Origin: Microbacterium oxydans
GTDB lineage: Bacteria > Actinomycetota > Actinomycetes > Actinomycetales > Microbacteriaceae
Direction of reading: 5' to 3'
Assembly: GCF_006540085.1 (NCBI RefSeq)
Contig: NZ_BJOG01000009.1
Coordinates: forward strand, 186,001 to 250,000
Length of the DNA stretch: 64,000 nt
The first letter of the stretch is position 1. The number at the start of each line of letters is the position of its first letter. The position numbers and the translations under genes are program-made. The notes under the pieces are model-generated. The model worked only from the letters and a program-made list of their open reading frames with translations. It searched no databases and was not told where the DNA came from. Positions 1 to 8,677 of the stretch are shown here, one piece after another.

Positions 1-881
1 AAAGCGGGGTCGTCGTGCACGGCGATGAAGCCACCGTGGGCTCCGCCGAACCACTGATGCAGGCCGAGGGACTGGATGTCTCCGGTGACGATGTCGGCAC
101 CGGAGACCGAGGGCGGGGTGAGCACCCCGTAGCCGATGGGATCGGTGCCGACCACGAGCACGGCGCCGGCAGCGTGCGCGGCATCCGCGATCTCCTGCAG
201 CGCCGCCTCCACTGCGCCGGTGGCGCTGGGCGTCTCGACCCACACGGCGGCGACATCGTCGCCGAGTGCGGTCCTGATCCCCTCCACGTCCGCCGTGCCG
301 TTCACGGGCGGCACGTGCTCGAGCGTCAGGTGGGCCCGCACGTAGTCGTGCACCTTCGCGAGCTTCGCCGGCAGCACGTCACTGACGACCAGCACGCGCA
401 CGCGGCCGGTGAGACGCCCCGACATCGTGAGACCGGTCGCCGTCGCCTGGTAGCCGTCGTAGACCGGCACGTTCACGACGTCCATCTCCAACAGCTCCGC
501 CATCAGCGACTGGTACTGGAACAGGGCCTGGAAGCGGCCGTGGTCCTCGTAGGGTTCGCCGGCATAGGCGGTCAGGAACTCGCTGCGGCCGATGACCTCA
601 TCCACCACGGCGGGCACGTAGTGGTTGTAGGTGCCCGCGCCGAGGAAGCTCAGTCGTTCCTCGGTCGAGCGGTTCCTGGCGAGCAGTCCGCGCACGTGAC
701 GGGCGAGGTCCTGCTCGGCCGCGAACGGTGCCGGCAGATCGAGCGCCCGGCCGAGTCGCAGCGACTCCGGCACATCGGCGTAGAACTCGTCGACCGACGC
801 GGCGCCGACGGCCTCGAGCATCGCCGCCCTCGACTCGGGGGCGGTGTTGGGGATGTACGGATGCACGAACGGAGTGGTCAT
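1..881 (-). CDS. gcvPA: Glycine dehydrogenase (decarboxylating) subunit 1, 3'-truncated by window edge
   Basis: The protein read from ATG at 881 begins MTTPFVHPYIPNTAPESR and continues with the GcvPA-type patterns EERLSFLGAGTYNHYVP, YEDHGRFQALFQYQSLMAELLEMDVVN and IQSLGLHQWFGGAHGGF; about 290 residues are visible and the remainder lies outside. GcvPA is the N-terminal half of the PLP-dependent P-protein of the glycine cleavage system when that protein is split in two; the lysine-bearing partner GcvPB would be expected just beyond position 1. The start ATG overlaps the stop of the upstream beta-galactosidase gene (ATGA, 881-878), so translation is coupled. Finding a one-carbon enzyme co-transcribed with a GH42 glycosidase is unusual. 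Family call firm; reason for the linkage unknown. Confidence 0.88.
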   Translation of the reverse strand, partial: MTTPFVHPYIPNTAPESRAAMLEAVGAASVDEFYADVPESLRLGRALDLPAPFAAEQDLARHVRGLLARNRSTEERLSFLGAGTYNHYVPAVVDEVIGRSEFLTAYAGEPYEDHGRFQALFQYQSLMAELLEMDVVNVPVYDGYQATATGLTMSGRLTGRVRVLVVSDVLPAKLAKVHDYVRAHLTLEHVPPVNGTADVEGIRTALGDDVAAVWVETPSATGAVEAALQEIADAAHAAGAVLVVGTDPIGYGVLTPPSVSGADIVTGDIQSLGLHQWFGGAHGGFIAVHDDPA

Positions 882-2977
882 GCGTCCTCCTTCACGTCAT
901 CAGCGCCCGAGGGCGGGGTCAGGGTGGCAAGAGAGAGGGTGTCGGCACGGGGAGCGGCGAGCACCGCGACGCCGAAGCGTCCGAGCTCCAGACGGCCCGC
1001 ATGACGCACGCCGGTGAGCAGGTCAACGCCCGGCGACGGGATCTCGAACGCGACGGGCGAGCGCCCGTGATTCAGGTAGAACGTGTAGTCGGTGGCGTCG
1101 TCTGCTCGGGTGACGACCTCGACGTCGACGTCCGTCTGCTCGCGAGCGGGAAGGCCCGCGGTGCGCAGGACGTCGCGGAACACCGTGAGCAGACCGTCCG
1201 GTTCGAACATCGCACTGACGTACCAGGCCGACCCTTCCCCCGCCGCGCGACGGGTCACCGCCGGCAGGCCGTCGAGCTCACCACTCGCATACGTGGCACG
1301 CGCCTCGACGTCGTCATCCGCTTCGAGCCATTCGCTCCAGGAGGTCACCGTCAGGAGCTCGCCCGCGAAGTCGATGCTCTCGGTCAGCCCGTCGGCGATC
1401 GGCCACTGCTCGTCGACCTCGATGCCGAGCAGGTCGCGCAGCAGTCCTGGCGCTCCGCCGTCGTGCACCTTCTCGGTGGCATCCACCACTCCCGAGAACG
1501 GCCCGACCACGAGGTGCCCTCCGCGTTCGACGAACGCCTGCAGCGCCTCGGCCTGCGGCTGCTCCACGATGTAGAGGTTCGGCACCACGACCACGTCGTA
1601 GCGGTCGAACGGTCCCGTCGCACGCACCGCATCCACCGGCTGGCCGAGCGTGTACAGCGCCCGGTGCCAGGCGCGGGCCTGCTGTGCCCACTGCAACCGC
1701 TGCGAGGGCAGCGACTCGACGGCGCTGGTGCCCCACCACGAGTCCCAGTCCACCACCAGCGCCACGCGCGAGCGCACCCGGGTACCGCGCACGGGTTCGA
1801 GCTTCTTCAGCTCATTGCCCAGCGCCTTGGTCTCCTGGAAGCTGCGCGAACGCTCGCCTCTGTGGCCGAGCATCGAGGAGTGGAACTTCTCCTGGCCGTA
1901 CTTCGCCTGGCGCCACTGGAAGAACATCACGGCGTCGGAGCCGTGGGCGACGGCCTGCAGGCTCTCGACGCGGATCTTGCCAGGAGCCTTGGGCACGTTC
2001 ACGTCGCGCCAGCTCGTGGCGCTCGCGGACGACTCCAGCAGCAGCCACGGCTGTCCGTCCTTGAGCGAACGCATGAGGCCGTAGTTGAGGGCCGCGCCGA
2101 CGTGCGAGGTCGGGTCGGCCGGCTCGGGGTAGGCGTCATCGGTCACGACGTCTTCGACGGCGGCGAAGTCCCAGTAGTTCAGATCGCGGAACATGCTCAT
2201 GAAGTTCGTCGTGACCGCGATGTCGGGGGTGACCTCGCGCAGCACGTCGATCTCCACCTGGAACAGCTCCAGCAGCGCATCCGACGAGAAGCGCTCGAAG
2301 TCGAGCAGCTTGGTGGGGTTGACCGGGCCCGGAGCCTTCTTCGGCGTCTCGATGTGCTCCCACGAGGTGTAGCGCTGGCCCCACACGTTCACGCCCCAGG
2401 CCTCGTTCAGGCCGTCGAGGTCGCCATAGCGGTGCTGCAGCCAGCGGCGGAAGTGCCGGGCCGACTCGGGGCACCAGCAGCGCGAGGTGTGGTCGCCGTA
2501 CTCGTTCGAGATGTGCCACATCGCAAGGCCCGGGTGCTCGCCGTATCGCTCGGCCATCGCCCGAGCCATCCGTGCGACGTTCTCGCGCCAGATCGGCGAG
2601 GAGGGGCAGTAGGTCTGGCGGGATCCGAATTCGAGCCGGTGCCCGTCGGCATCCCACGGGGCCATCTCGGGGTGCGCGCGCAGCAACCATGACGGCGGGG
2701 TCGCGGTGGCGGTGGCGAGGTCGATCGCGATGCCCGCCTCCCACAGCAGATCGATGATGCGGTCGAGCCAGGCCCAGTCGAAGACGCCCGGCTCCGGCTC
2801 CAGCTGCGGCCAGCTGAAGATCGGCAGGCTCACCATGTTCACGCCCGCTTCGCGCATCAGACGGATGTCTTCGTGCCAGGTCTCTTCCGACCACTGGTCG
2901 GGGTTGTAGTCGCCGCCGTAGGCGAGGGCGTCGAGGCGGACGCGTCGGGTGGGCTGGTCGCCACCGGGTGCGGGCAC
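878..2977 (-). CDS. Beta-galactosidase, glycoside hydrolase family 42
   Basis: A GH42 enzyme of about 699 residues that would hydrolyse terminal beta-galactosides in the cytoplasm. It opens with the family pattern LAYGGDYNPDQWSEETWHED. The acid/base glutamate sits in HISNEYG (about E159 from the chosen start) and the nucleophile in LLLESSAS (about E315). CWCPES and the preceding cysteine resemble the GH42 metal-site region. A trimer-type flavodoxin-like domain follows, with a short beta domain at the C-terminus. I choose the GTG at 2977 because AGAGGAG lies five bases upstream; an earlier in-frame ATG at 3061 would put the start inside the operator. No signal peptide. It is first in an operon with gcvPA and divergent from the GntR gene. 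Confidence 0.92.
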   Translation of the reverse strand: MPAPGGDQPTRRVRLDALAYGGDYNPDQWSEETWHEDIRLMREAGVNMVSLPIFSWPQLEPEPGVFDWAWLDRIIDLLWEAGIAIDLATATATPPSWLLRAHPEMAPWDADGHRLEFGSRQTYCPSSPIWRENVARMARAMAERYGEHPGLAMWHISNEYGDHTSRCWCPESARHFRRWLQHRYGDLDGLNEAWGVNVWGQRYTSWEHIETPKKAPGPVNPTKLLDFERFSSDALLELFQVEIDVLREVTPDIAVTTNFMSMFRDLNYWDFAAVEDVVTDDAYPEPADPTSHVGAALNYGLMRSLKDGQPWLLLESSASATSWRDVNVPKAPGKIRVESLQAVAHGSDAVMFFQWRQAKYGQEKFHSSMLGHRGERSRSFQETKALGNELKKLEPVRGTRVRSRVALVVDWDSWWGTSAVESLPSQRLQWAQQARAWHRALYTLGQPVDAVRATGPFDRYDVVVVPNLYIVEQPQAEALQAFVERGGHLVVGPFSGVVDATEKVHDGGAPGLLRDLLGIEVDEQWPIADGLTESIDFAGELLTVTSWSEWLEADDDVEARATYASGELDGLPAVTRRAAGEGSAWYVSAMFEPDGLLTVFRDVLRTAGLPAREQTDVDVEVVTRADDATDYTFYLNHGRSPVAFEIPSPGVDLLTGVRHAGRLELGRFGVAVLAAPRADTLSLATLTPPSGADDVKEDA

Positions 2978-3044
2978 GAAGTCTCCTCTCTGAGTCGTCA
3001 CCGGCCGAAATCGCGGGAGCACTGGTGCGAATCCGGGATCGGCT

Positions 3045-3058
3045 GTATTCTGTATACA
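3045..3058. promoter_or_regulatory. GntR operator in the galactosidase promoter
   Basis: The 14-mer GTATTCTGTATACA contains the perfect palindrome TGTATACA (3051-3058), the kind of core used by FadR-type GntR repressors. The identical 14-mer occurs at 11013-11026 upstream of the sugar-binding protein gene. Read on the minus strand it contains CAGAAT (3052-3047), usable as a -10 element, so bound repressor would block the promoter. It sits between the divergent galactosidase and GntR genes. Confidence 0.75.
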
Positions 3059-3126
3059 CACACTAAGACGTCGTCAGAGGCCCGTCAACCCATAGGCTGA
3101 CGGGCAGGCGGCAGAAGAGGGGATGC

Positions 3127-3783
3127 ATGGCGATCGAACGCAAGAACCTGCGCTCGCAGGTTCGGCAAGAGCTGCTGACCCGCATGCGCGCCGGACTCGT
3201 GCAGCCCGGCGAGGGCATCAATGAGGTGCAGCTCGCCACCGAGCTCGGCGTCAGCCGCACCCCGCTCCGCGAGGCGCTCATCGCCCTCGAATCCGAAGGA
3301 CAGATCGAGAGCGAGAACGGCAAGGGCTTCCGCTTCGTCCCGCTCAGCGCCTCGGAGTTCCGCGACCTCGCCCCTGTGATGGCGGCCCTCGAGAGCCTCG
3401 CACTCGAGCTGAGTCCGCCCGACGAGCTGCGTCGCATCGGCGCGCAGCTCAAGGAGATGGCCGACGCCTTCGCCGACGAGCTCGTCGAGCATCAGCTCGT
3501 CATCACCAAGGACGACGAGTGGCACAGCATGATGCTGTCGGCCTGCCCGAACGCCCGCCTGCTCGCCGTGATCGACAACGTGCGCAGCTCATTCCACCGC
3601 TACGAGTCGCTCCTCGTGCCCGAAGACGTCAAGGTCGAACGCGTCGCTGCCGAGCACGCCGAGATCGCCCGGCACCTCGCCGACGGCGATATCCCTGGGG
3701 CGGTCGAAGCGCTCAAGCTCAATTGGATGCACGGCATGCAGCGCATCCTCGACAACGCCACGAGCTCTTACTTCACGGCGTAG
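3127..3783 (+). CDS. GntR family transcriptional regulator (FadR/FCD type)
   Basis: A 218-residue regulator. The N-terminal winged helix is seen in LRSQVRQELLTRMRAGLVQPGEGINE and the recognition helix region in TELGVSRTPLREALIALESEG. The C-terminal part is an all-helical FCD-like ligand domain with the metal-site pattern DDEWHSMML ... EHAEIARHLADGD ... NWMHGMQRI. AGAAGAGG six bases before the ATG supports this start. Divergent from the GH42-gcvPA operon, whose promoter holds a TGTATACA palindrome shared with the ABC transporter promoter at 11 kb, so it is the likely repressor of both. Inducer unknown; a galactoside or metabolite is a guess. Confidence 0.88.
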   Translation: MAIERKNLRSQVRQELLTRMRAGLVQPGEGINEVQLATELGVSRTPLREALIALESEGQIESENGKGFRFVPLSASEFRDLAPVMAALESLALELSPPDELRRIGAQLKEMADAFADELVEHQLVITKDDEWHSMMLSACPNARLLAVIDNVRSSFHRYESLLVPEDVKVERVAAEHAEIARHLADGDIPGAVEALKLNWMHGMQRILDNATSSYFTA

Positions 3784-3916
3784 TCCTGCTCCACCCGCAC
3801 GTCCTTCTGTTCCCATCCGGACGCGACTCTTCCTCGCTCCGAGCACCCTCCGCGGAGTACCGTCTGAACCAGTACGCCTGACGCGCAGGGTCGCATCCAC
3901 CGACAGGAGCAAGATC

Positions 3917-4510
3917 ATGGCCGTGATTTCCCGAGGTTTCGGCGCTCGACGCAGGGAGAGCACCCCGGAACTCCCGCCAGGGCAGTACCTCACCGAGGAC
4001 TTCCCCGTGCTCTCCGCAGGGCCGACACCGAACATCCACATGTCGGAGTGGAGCTTCGGCATCCGCAACGAGGTCGGCGAGGTCGCCTCCTGGACGTGGG
4101 ATCAACTGCACGAGCTGCCCATCGAAGACGTGCACACCGATATCCACTGCGTGACGCGATGGTCGAAGCTCGGCACCTCCTGGCGCGGAGTCTCTCTCGA
4201 CACGCTCTTCGAGGGGATCGACACCGCCGCCTCCTTCGCGATGGCCCATTCCTACGGCGGGTACACCACGAACATCCCCCTCGACGATCTGCTGGGCGGG
4301 CAGTCGTGGATCGCATTCGAGTTCGAGGGTGAGTCGCTCGCCCCGGAGCACGGCGGCCCCGCCCGCCTGATCGTGCCGCACCTCTACTTCTGGAAGAGCG
4401 CGAAGTGGCTCAGGGCACTCACCCTGATGGAGGAGGACGCCCCGGGCTTCTGGGAGCAGAACGGCTACAACATGCACGGCGATCCGTGGACGGAGGAACG
4501 CTATTGGTGA
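3917..4510 (+). CDS. Molybdopterin-dependent oxidoreductase, sulfite oxidase-like
   Basis: A 197-residue protein made of a single molybdopterin-binding domain of the sulfite oxidase/YedY fold. The block IEDVHTDIHCVTRWSKLGTSWRGVSLDTL carries the conserved cysteine that ligates molybdenum, and AHSYGGYTTNIPLDDL and EHGGPARLIVPHLYFWKSAKWL are typical of the family. There is no Tat signal or haem domain, so it is probably cytoplasmic and takes or gives electrons through the flavoprotein encoded next. ACAGGAGC lies before the ATG. First gene of a three-gene coupled operon. Substrate unknown; sulfite or a sulfoxide/N-oxide are possibilities. Confidence 0.85.
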   Translation: MAVISRGFGARRRESTPELPPGQYLTEDFPVLSAGPTPNIHMSEWSFGIRNEVGEVASWTWDQLHELPIEDVHTDIHCVTRWSKLGTSWRGVSLDTLFEGIDTAASFAMAHSYGGYTTNIPLDDLLGGQSWIAFEFEGESLAPEHGGPARLIVPHLYFWKSAKWLRALTLMEEDAPGFWEQNGYNMHGDPWTEERYW

Positions 4511-5232
4511 CGGTCGGCGGCTGGCGTGAGGCGCGGGTGACGGGCGCGCACGCGGAGACCGATTCGGCCCGCACGATCCGACTCAGCGTGCCGGGCTGGC
4601 CGGGGAGCGATCCAGGACAGCACGTCGATATCCGGCTCACCGCCGAAGACGGCTACCAGGCGGTCCGCTCCTACTCGCTCGCCTCTTTCGGCGACAGCGA
4701 GACGATCGAACTCGCGGTCGACGAGATCCCCGACGGGGAGGTCTCCCCGTACCTGGTGCGGGACGTCCGCGTCGGCGATGAGCTCGAGGTGAAGGGCCCA
4801 CTGGGGAGATACTTCGTGTGGCGTCCGGAGACTCCCGGTCCTGTGCAGCTCATCGCCGGCGGATCCGGCATCGTGCCGCTGATGTCGATGGTGCGGGCGG
4901 CTCAGGCCGCAGGGGCGACCGACTCGGTGAGGTTGCTCTACTCGGTGCGGGCTCCGCACGACGCCCTCTACCGCAGTGAGCTCGAGGCAGCACCCGCAGG
5001 GGCGGCAGCCGATGTGCGATGGGCGTTCACCCGTACTGCTCCTGACGGATGGGCGGGCGCTGTCGGGCGCGTCACCGAAGAGGTGCTCCGAGATGCCACC
5101 TGGCCAGCGGAACGCGCTCCCCTGGTCTTCGTGTGCGGGCCCACCGGGTTCGTCGAACATGTGGCCGACCTGCTCGTCGGCCTCGGGCATGCGCCGGAAC
5201 GTGTGCGCACCGAACGATTCGGAGGAAAGTGA
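4507..5232 (+). CDS. FAD-dependent ferredoxin reductase-type oxidoreductase
   Basis: About 241 residues with the ferredoxin-NADP reductase fold: an FAD-binding barrel (GQHVDIRLT followed by RSYSLAS, the RxYS flavin motif) and an NAD(P)-binding half (IAGGSGIVPLMSMVRAA and VFVCGPTGFVEHVADLL). No iron-sulfur or haem domain is attached. The GTG at 4507 overlaps the stop of the molybdoenzyme gene (GTGA) and is preceded by GGAGGAAC, so translation is coupled. It most likely shuttles electrons between NAD(P)H and the molybdopterin protein, standing in for the membrane partner used by YedY systems. Confidence 0.85.
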   Translation: MTVGGWREARVTGAHAETDSARTIRLSVPGWPGSDPGQHVDIRLTAEDGYQAVRSYSLASFGDSETIELAVDEIPDGEVSPYLVRDVRVGDELEVKGPLGRYFVWRPETPGPVQLIAGGSGIVPLMSMVRAAQAAGATDSVRLLYSVRAPHDALYRSELEAAPAGAAADVRWAFTRTAPDGWAGAVGRVTEEVLRDATWPAERAPLVFVCGPTGFVEHVADLLVGLGHAPERVRTERFGGK

Positions 5233-5504
5233 TGGATGCTGCCGCCCCCGCACAGACCGTCGACGGAAACGCGATCGCCGGCATGCTCTGGGACCTCTTC
5301 GGCGCGGACGTCACCGCACTGGTCGGCACCTGCGGCGGATGCGGCGCGCTCGCGGCCCTCGCCGCGACCGTGGTCGAGCTGGATCGCCACGCCGCCATCG
5401 TGCGGTGCCGCACCTGCACCCGCACACTCTTCACCGTGCTGCAGTCCCCCGACGGCACGTCGATGCGCGTCGGGCTGCTGCGCGCGGTCCACTCCTCCGG
5501 TTAG
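5232..5504 (+). CDS. Small zinc-ribbon-like protein (DUF6510-like)
   Basis: A 90-residue protein with two cysteine pairs, TCGGCGAL and VRCRTCTRTLF, spaced as in a zinc ribbon. The ATG shares one base with the stop of the reductase gene (TGATG) and GGAGGAAAG precedes it. The arrangement molybdoenzyme / reductase / this small protein suggests a structural or assembly role for the oxidoreductase, but nothing in the sequence shows activity. The family name is from memory and should be checked. Confidence 0.7.
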   Translation: MDAAAPAQTVDGNAIAGMLWDLFGADVTALVGTCGGCGALAALAATVVELDRHAAIVRCRTCTRTLFTVLQSPDGTSMRVGLLRAVHSSG

Positions 5505-5540
5505 CGCCCCGGGGCACCGCGCTCCCGATGATGGAGCCCG

Positions 5541-6050
5541 TCATCGATCTCCCGACGGGGACGGCGCAGCCAGCTTCTTCGCCAACTGGTGGTGGGCGTA
5601 GGGCGAGTCGGAGAAGGGCGCGACCGGTTCATATCCGAGTCGCTGGTAGAGCCGGTGCGCCTCGACGAGGTCGCGACGCACGGTCAGCCGGAGAGTGTGC
5701 AGGCCGCGCTCGGCACTCATCGATTCGAGTTCCTGGATCAGGGAGCGGCCGACACCACGCCCGCGCGCGGCGGGGGCGATGTACACCCGCGTGATCTCGC
5801 CTGCTCCCGGTCCGACGAATCGAACGCCTCCGCAGCCGACCGCCTGCGCGCCGTCTCGAACGACGAGCAGGAACCCGGTGTCATCCCGGAGGTCGTCGCT
5901 CGGGTCGCTCTCCATCTCCTGCTCCACCTCCGCCGCCGTGGCCGGCCGATCCCAGTACCGCCCGATGACTTCCGCGAAGAAGGACTCCAGGATCCCTCGA
6001 CCTTCCGGCGAGCGCGGGTCTTCGAGCGTGATCGTGCGCGGTTCGTGCAT
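5541..6050 (-). CDS. GNAT family N-acetyltransferase
   Basis: A single GNAT domain of about 169 residues. The acetyl-CoA-binding loop is RVYIAPAARGRGVGRSLIQELE, matching the (R/Q)xxGxG/A signature, followed by GLHTLRLTVRRDLVEAHRLYQRLGYEPV, the usual C-terminal strand and helix. ATG at 6050 is chosen because TTAGCT lies six bases upstream, the leaderless promoter spacing seen elsewhere in this window; a GTG one codon earlier is also possible. It converges with the zinc-ribbon gene. Substrate unknown. Confidence 0.85.
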   Translation of the reverse strand: MHEPRTITLEDPRSPEGRGILESFFAEVIGRYWDRPATAAEVEQEMESDPSDDLRDDTGFLLVVRDGAQAVGCGGVRFVGPGAGEITRVYIAPAARGRGVGRSLIQELESMSAERGLHTLRLTVRRDLVEAHRLYQRLGYEPVAPFSDSPYAHHQLAKKLAAPSPSGDR

Positions 6051-6098
6051 CACAACAGCTAACCAGGCCCCGGCGTGGCGGAACGACGCCGAAGGCGC

Positions 6099-7733
6099 TC
6101 AGCTGAGCTGCACGGCGAGGTCGATGAAGAGCGCAGCCGACCAGCCGAACGCGGTGGTGGCCGTGCGCGCCTTCTGACCTGTGCGCGGGTTGAAGTACTC
6201 GTGCGGACCACCGCCGTGGATCACGAGCGCCACGGTCTGCTCCCGCAGCTCCCGCGCCCGCTCGGCGTAGCCCGAAGCCTCGAGCCCTTCCGCGATGAGC
6301 GTGCTCGTGTTGACCCACACCGGGCCACGCCACATGCGCTCGTCCGAGAAGTCCGGGTCAGAGGCCGCGACCGTGGGCAGACCCCAGGGCAGGCGGAAGC
6401 GTTCGGGGTCGTCGACGGCTGCGCGCAACGCCTCGGCGATCGACGTCGGCAGCGTGCCCGTGAGCAGCGGCATCAACCCGACGACGGTGTCGCTGAGCTG
6501 CACCTCCCCTCCGCCGAACGCGAGGAAGCGAGCACGCTCGGGATCCCACATGCGCAGCAGCAGCTCCTGCGTGGCCTCGGCCCGCTCGCGGAACCGCGAG
6601 ACGTCGGCATCCGGCTCGTACCTCTCCAGCAGCGACGCGAGTTCCCGATCCTGGCGCACGAGGTACGCCCCGAGGTCGGGGGCCGCGGTCGGCAACGGAC
6701 CGTCGAAGATCGGGCTGTCGTCGAGGCCGGAGGAGTACGGGTGACCGTACTCGGGCATCCCGTCGTGGTCGAGGTCGCTTCCCGCGAACCACCAGTCCTG
6801 CGAGCGGACGATGCGCGCCAGCTGCGTCCTCGCGTAGTCGGGGGCGTCCTCGGCCTCGAGCACCTTGCGCACCGCCCAGGCGGCGAGCGGCGGCTTCGTC
6901 AGCGGCACCGGGGCACTCGGATCGGCGATCTGCGAGCCGGCGCGACGCAGGTTGGCGCGGTCACTCTCGGGCAGATCATCGCTGGTGGCCAGCACCCCGA
7001 GCTCGTGCACCACGTCGGGCAGCTGCCCGTCGGACTGGGCGAACCGGAAGGCGAGGTCGAGCTGTTCGCGCGCGAGCTCCGGGTCGCCGTGTCGCAACCC
7101 GACGGCGATGAAGTACGCATCCCACTGCCACAGGCCGACATATCCGATCTTCGACGGGACGATCGCCCTGGCGTCGCCGAGAGAGGGCAGCTCGACGATG
7201 TTCGCCCCGAGCACCCACCAGCAGAACGCGGTCATCTCCTGCAGGTCGTCGCGGACGGTCGGGCACTTCGCGAACCAGTCGGCCCAGACCTCCTCCGTCG
7301 CGGCGAGCGCGGCAGCATGGTCGCCGGGCTCGACGACGACGGCACGATCGGCATCGATGCGGAGTCGAAGTCCGTCACCGAGCGGATGCTCATCCACACG
7401 CCCGTCCGGTCGCCGCAACCGCACCCGCAACCCGGGTTCTCCCCCGAGGCTCAGCGTCGACGGATCGGCGAACGTCAGCGTCGCCGCCGCATCACCGAAC
7501 GTCACCCGCGCCGGGAGCACGTCGGTCACCGGAAGCACCGCTCCCGCGGCATCCACCACAACGAGCGCGTCCAGCACACGGCACTCCGACAGCCGCCTCT
7601 CGTACTCCGAGGTGTGCACGCGCACGCCCTCCCCGTGCTCCGCGCGGAACACGAGCACCCGTGAGCGGGGCAGTGTGAACGGGGCGGTGACGAGGTCTAG
7701 GCGACGCCCGGCGAGTGCTGCAGCATCCGTCAT
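6099..7733 (-). CDS. Six-hairpin (MGH1/GH63/trehalase-like) glycoside hydrolase
   Basis: About 544 residues. An N-terminal beta region is followed by an (alpha/alpha)6 barrel with WQWDAYFIAVGL, DGQLPDVVHELGV, DWWFAGSDLDHDGMPEYGHPYSSGLDDSPIFDGP and WRGPVWVNTSTLIAEGLE, the signature of MGH1-like and GH63 enzymes; the aspartate of GLDDSP and acids near the C-terminus (GPHEYFNP) are candidate catalytic residues. No signal peptide, so it acts on imported sugar. The frame stays open far upstream, but GGGAGG just before the ATG pair at 7736/7733 and the overlap with the upstream stop identify the start. Last gene of the SBP-permease-permease-glycosidase operon. Linkage specificity cannot be read from sequence. 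Confidence 0.82.
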   Translation of the reverse strand: MTDAAALAGRRLDLVTAPFTLPRSRVLVFRAEHGEGVRVHTSEYERRLSECRVLDALVVVDAAGAVLPVTDVLPARVTFGDAAATLTFADPSTLSLGGEPGLRVRLRRPDGRVDEHPLGDGLRLRIDADRAVVVEPGDHAAALAATEEVWADWFAKCPTVRDDLQEMTAFCWWVLGANIVELPSLGDARAIVPSKIGYVGLWQWDAYFIAVGLRHGDPELAREQLDLAFRFAQSDGQLPDVVHELGVLATSDDLPESDRANLRRAGSQIADPSAPVPLTKPPLAAWAVRKVLEAEDAPDYARTQLARIVRSQDWWFAGSDLDHDGMPEYGHPYSSGLDDSPIFDGPLPTAAPDLGAYLVRQDRELASLLERYEPDADVSRFRERAEATQELLLRMWDPERARFLAFGGGEVQLSDTVVGLMPLLTGTLPTSIAEALRAAVDDPERFRLPWGLPTVAASDPDFSDERMWRGPVWVNTSTLIAEGLEASGYAERARELREQTVALVIHGGGPHEYFNPRTGQKARTATTAFGWSAALFIDLAVQLS

Positions 7734-8677
7734 CATCGTCCTCCCAGTCCCGACGCAGCCATGCTGTTGAGGATCTTGCGCTGACCGATCACGAACACGA
7801 TCAGCATCGGCACGGTGGCGATCGCGGAGGCCGCCATCACGAGTCCGTAGTTGACCGACCCCTGCTGGCTCTCGAACGCGTTCAGCAGCAGCGGCACCGT
7901 GAACAGGTCGGGCGAGTTCAGCAGCACCAGCGGGAACAGGAAGGCATTCCACACGTCGAGCGCCACGATGATGCTGAGGGCTGCGAGACCGGGCTTGAGG
8001 TTCGGGAGCACGACGCTCCAGAAGATGCGCCAGCGGCCGGCGCCGTCGACGATGGCCGCCTCTTCGAGCTCGCGCGGCAGCGCCAGCACGAACTGACGCA
8101 TCAGGAACACCGCGAACGGGTTCGCCATGATCCCCGGCACGATCAGCGCGAGATGCGAGTCGACCCAGCCGAGGTTCGACATCAGCAGGTAGAACGGGAT
8201 CAGCGTCACCTGCTTCGGGATCATCTGCGTCGCCAGGAAGACGATGAAGAGCACCTTGCTGCCGCGGAATCGGATGCGCGCGAACGCGTAGCCGGCCATC
8301 GAGGCCGTGAGCAGGGTGCCCACCACCACGAGGATCGCGATGTAGGCGCTGTTCAGGTAGGCCTGCCCGAACGGCACCGCGTTCCACGCCTCGGTGTAGT
8401 TGTCGAAGGTCCAGGGGTCTGGCAGGAACTGCAGGGGGTTCTTCAGCAGCTGCGGCAGCGTCTTGAACGAGGTCAGCAGCATCCAGATGAACGGGAACAC
8501 CATCGCGATCCCGGCGATGATGAGAACGACGTGCAACGCGGTCGAACCGAGCCGGCGGCGCGCGCGATCGGCGGCAGGACCACCACGGCCACGCGAACGG
8601 TAGCCGGGCGCGGTGATCGCGACGGTGGAGTCGGTCGCCGGAGCGGGGCCGGTGAGGGGAGGCGTCTGGATGCTCAT
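7733..8677 (-). CDS. Carbohydrate ABC transporter permease (MalG type)
   Basis: A 314-residue inner-membrane permease with about six transmembrane helices and the EAA cytoplasmic loop EEAAIVDGAGRWRIFWSVVLPNLKPGL that docks the ATPase. The C-terminus IGQRKILNSMAASGLGGR is typical of the MalG side. The ATG overlaps the stop of the upstream permease gene (ATGA), with GAGGAT before it. No ATPase gene is present in the operon, so a shared MsiK-like ATPase elsewhere is expected, as is common in actinobacteria. Confidence 0.92.
   Translation of the reverse strand: MSIQTPPLTGPAPATDSTVAITAPGYRSRGRGGPAADRARRRLGSTALHVVLIIAGIAMVFPFIWMLLTSFKTLPQLLKNPLQFLPDPWTFDNYTEAWNAVPFGQAYLNSAYIAILVVVGTLLTASMAGYAFARIRFRGSKVLFIVFLATQMIPKQVTLIPFYLLMSNLGWVDSHLALIVPGIMANPFAVFLMRQFVLALPRELEEAAIVDGAGRWRIFWSVVLPNLKPGLAALSIIVALDVWNAFLFPLVLLNSPDLFTVPLLLNAFESQQGSVNYGLVMAASAIATVPMLIVFVIGQRKILNSMAASGLGGR

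Noticed and set aside
2978..3061. Longer start for the beta-galactosidase at ATG 3061
   Set aside because: It would begin inside the GntR operator and lacks a ribosome site; GTG 2977 has AGAGGAG at the right distance and matches GH42 N-termini.
5505..5540. Possible terminator between the convergent zinc-ribbon and acetyltransferase genes
   Set aside because: Only a 6-bp pairing (CGATGA/TCATCG) with a long loop could be found.
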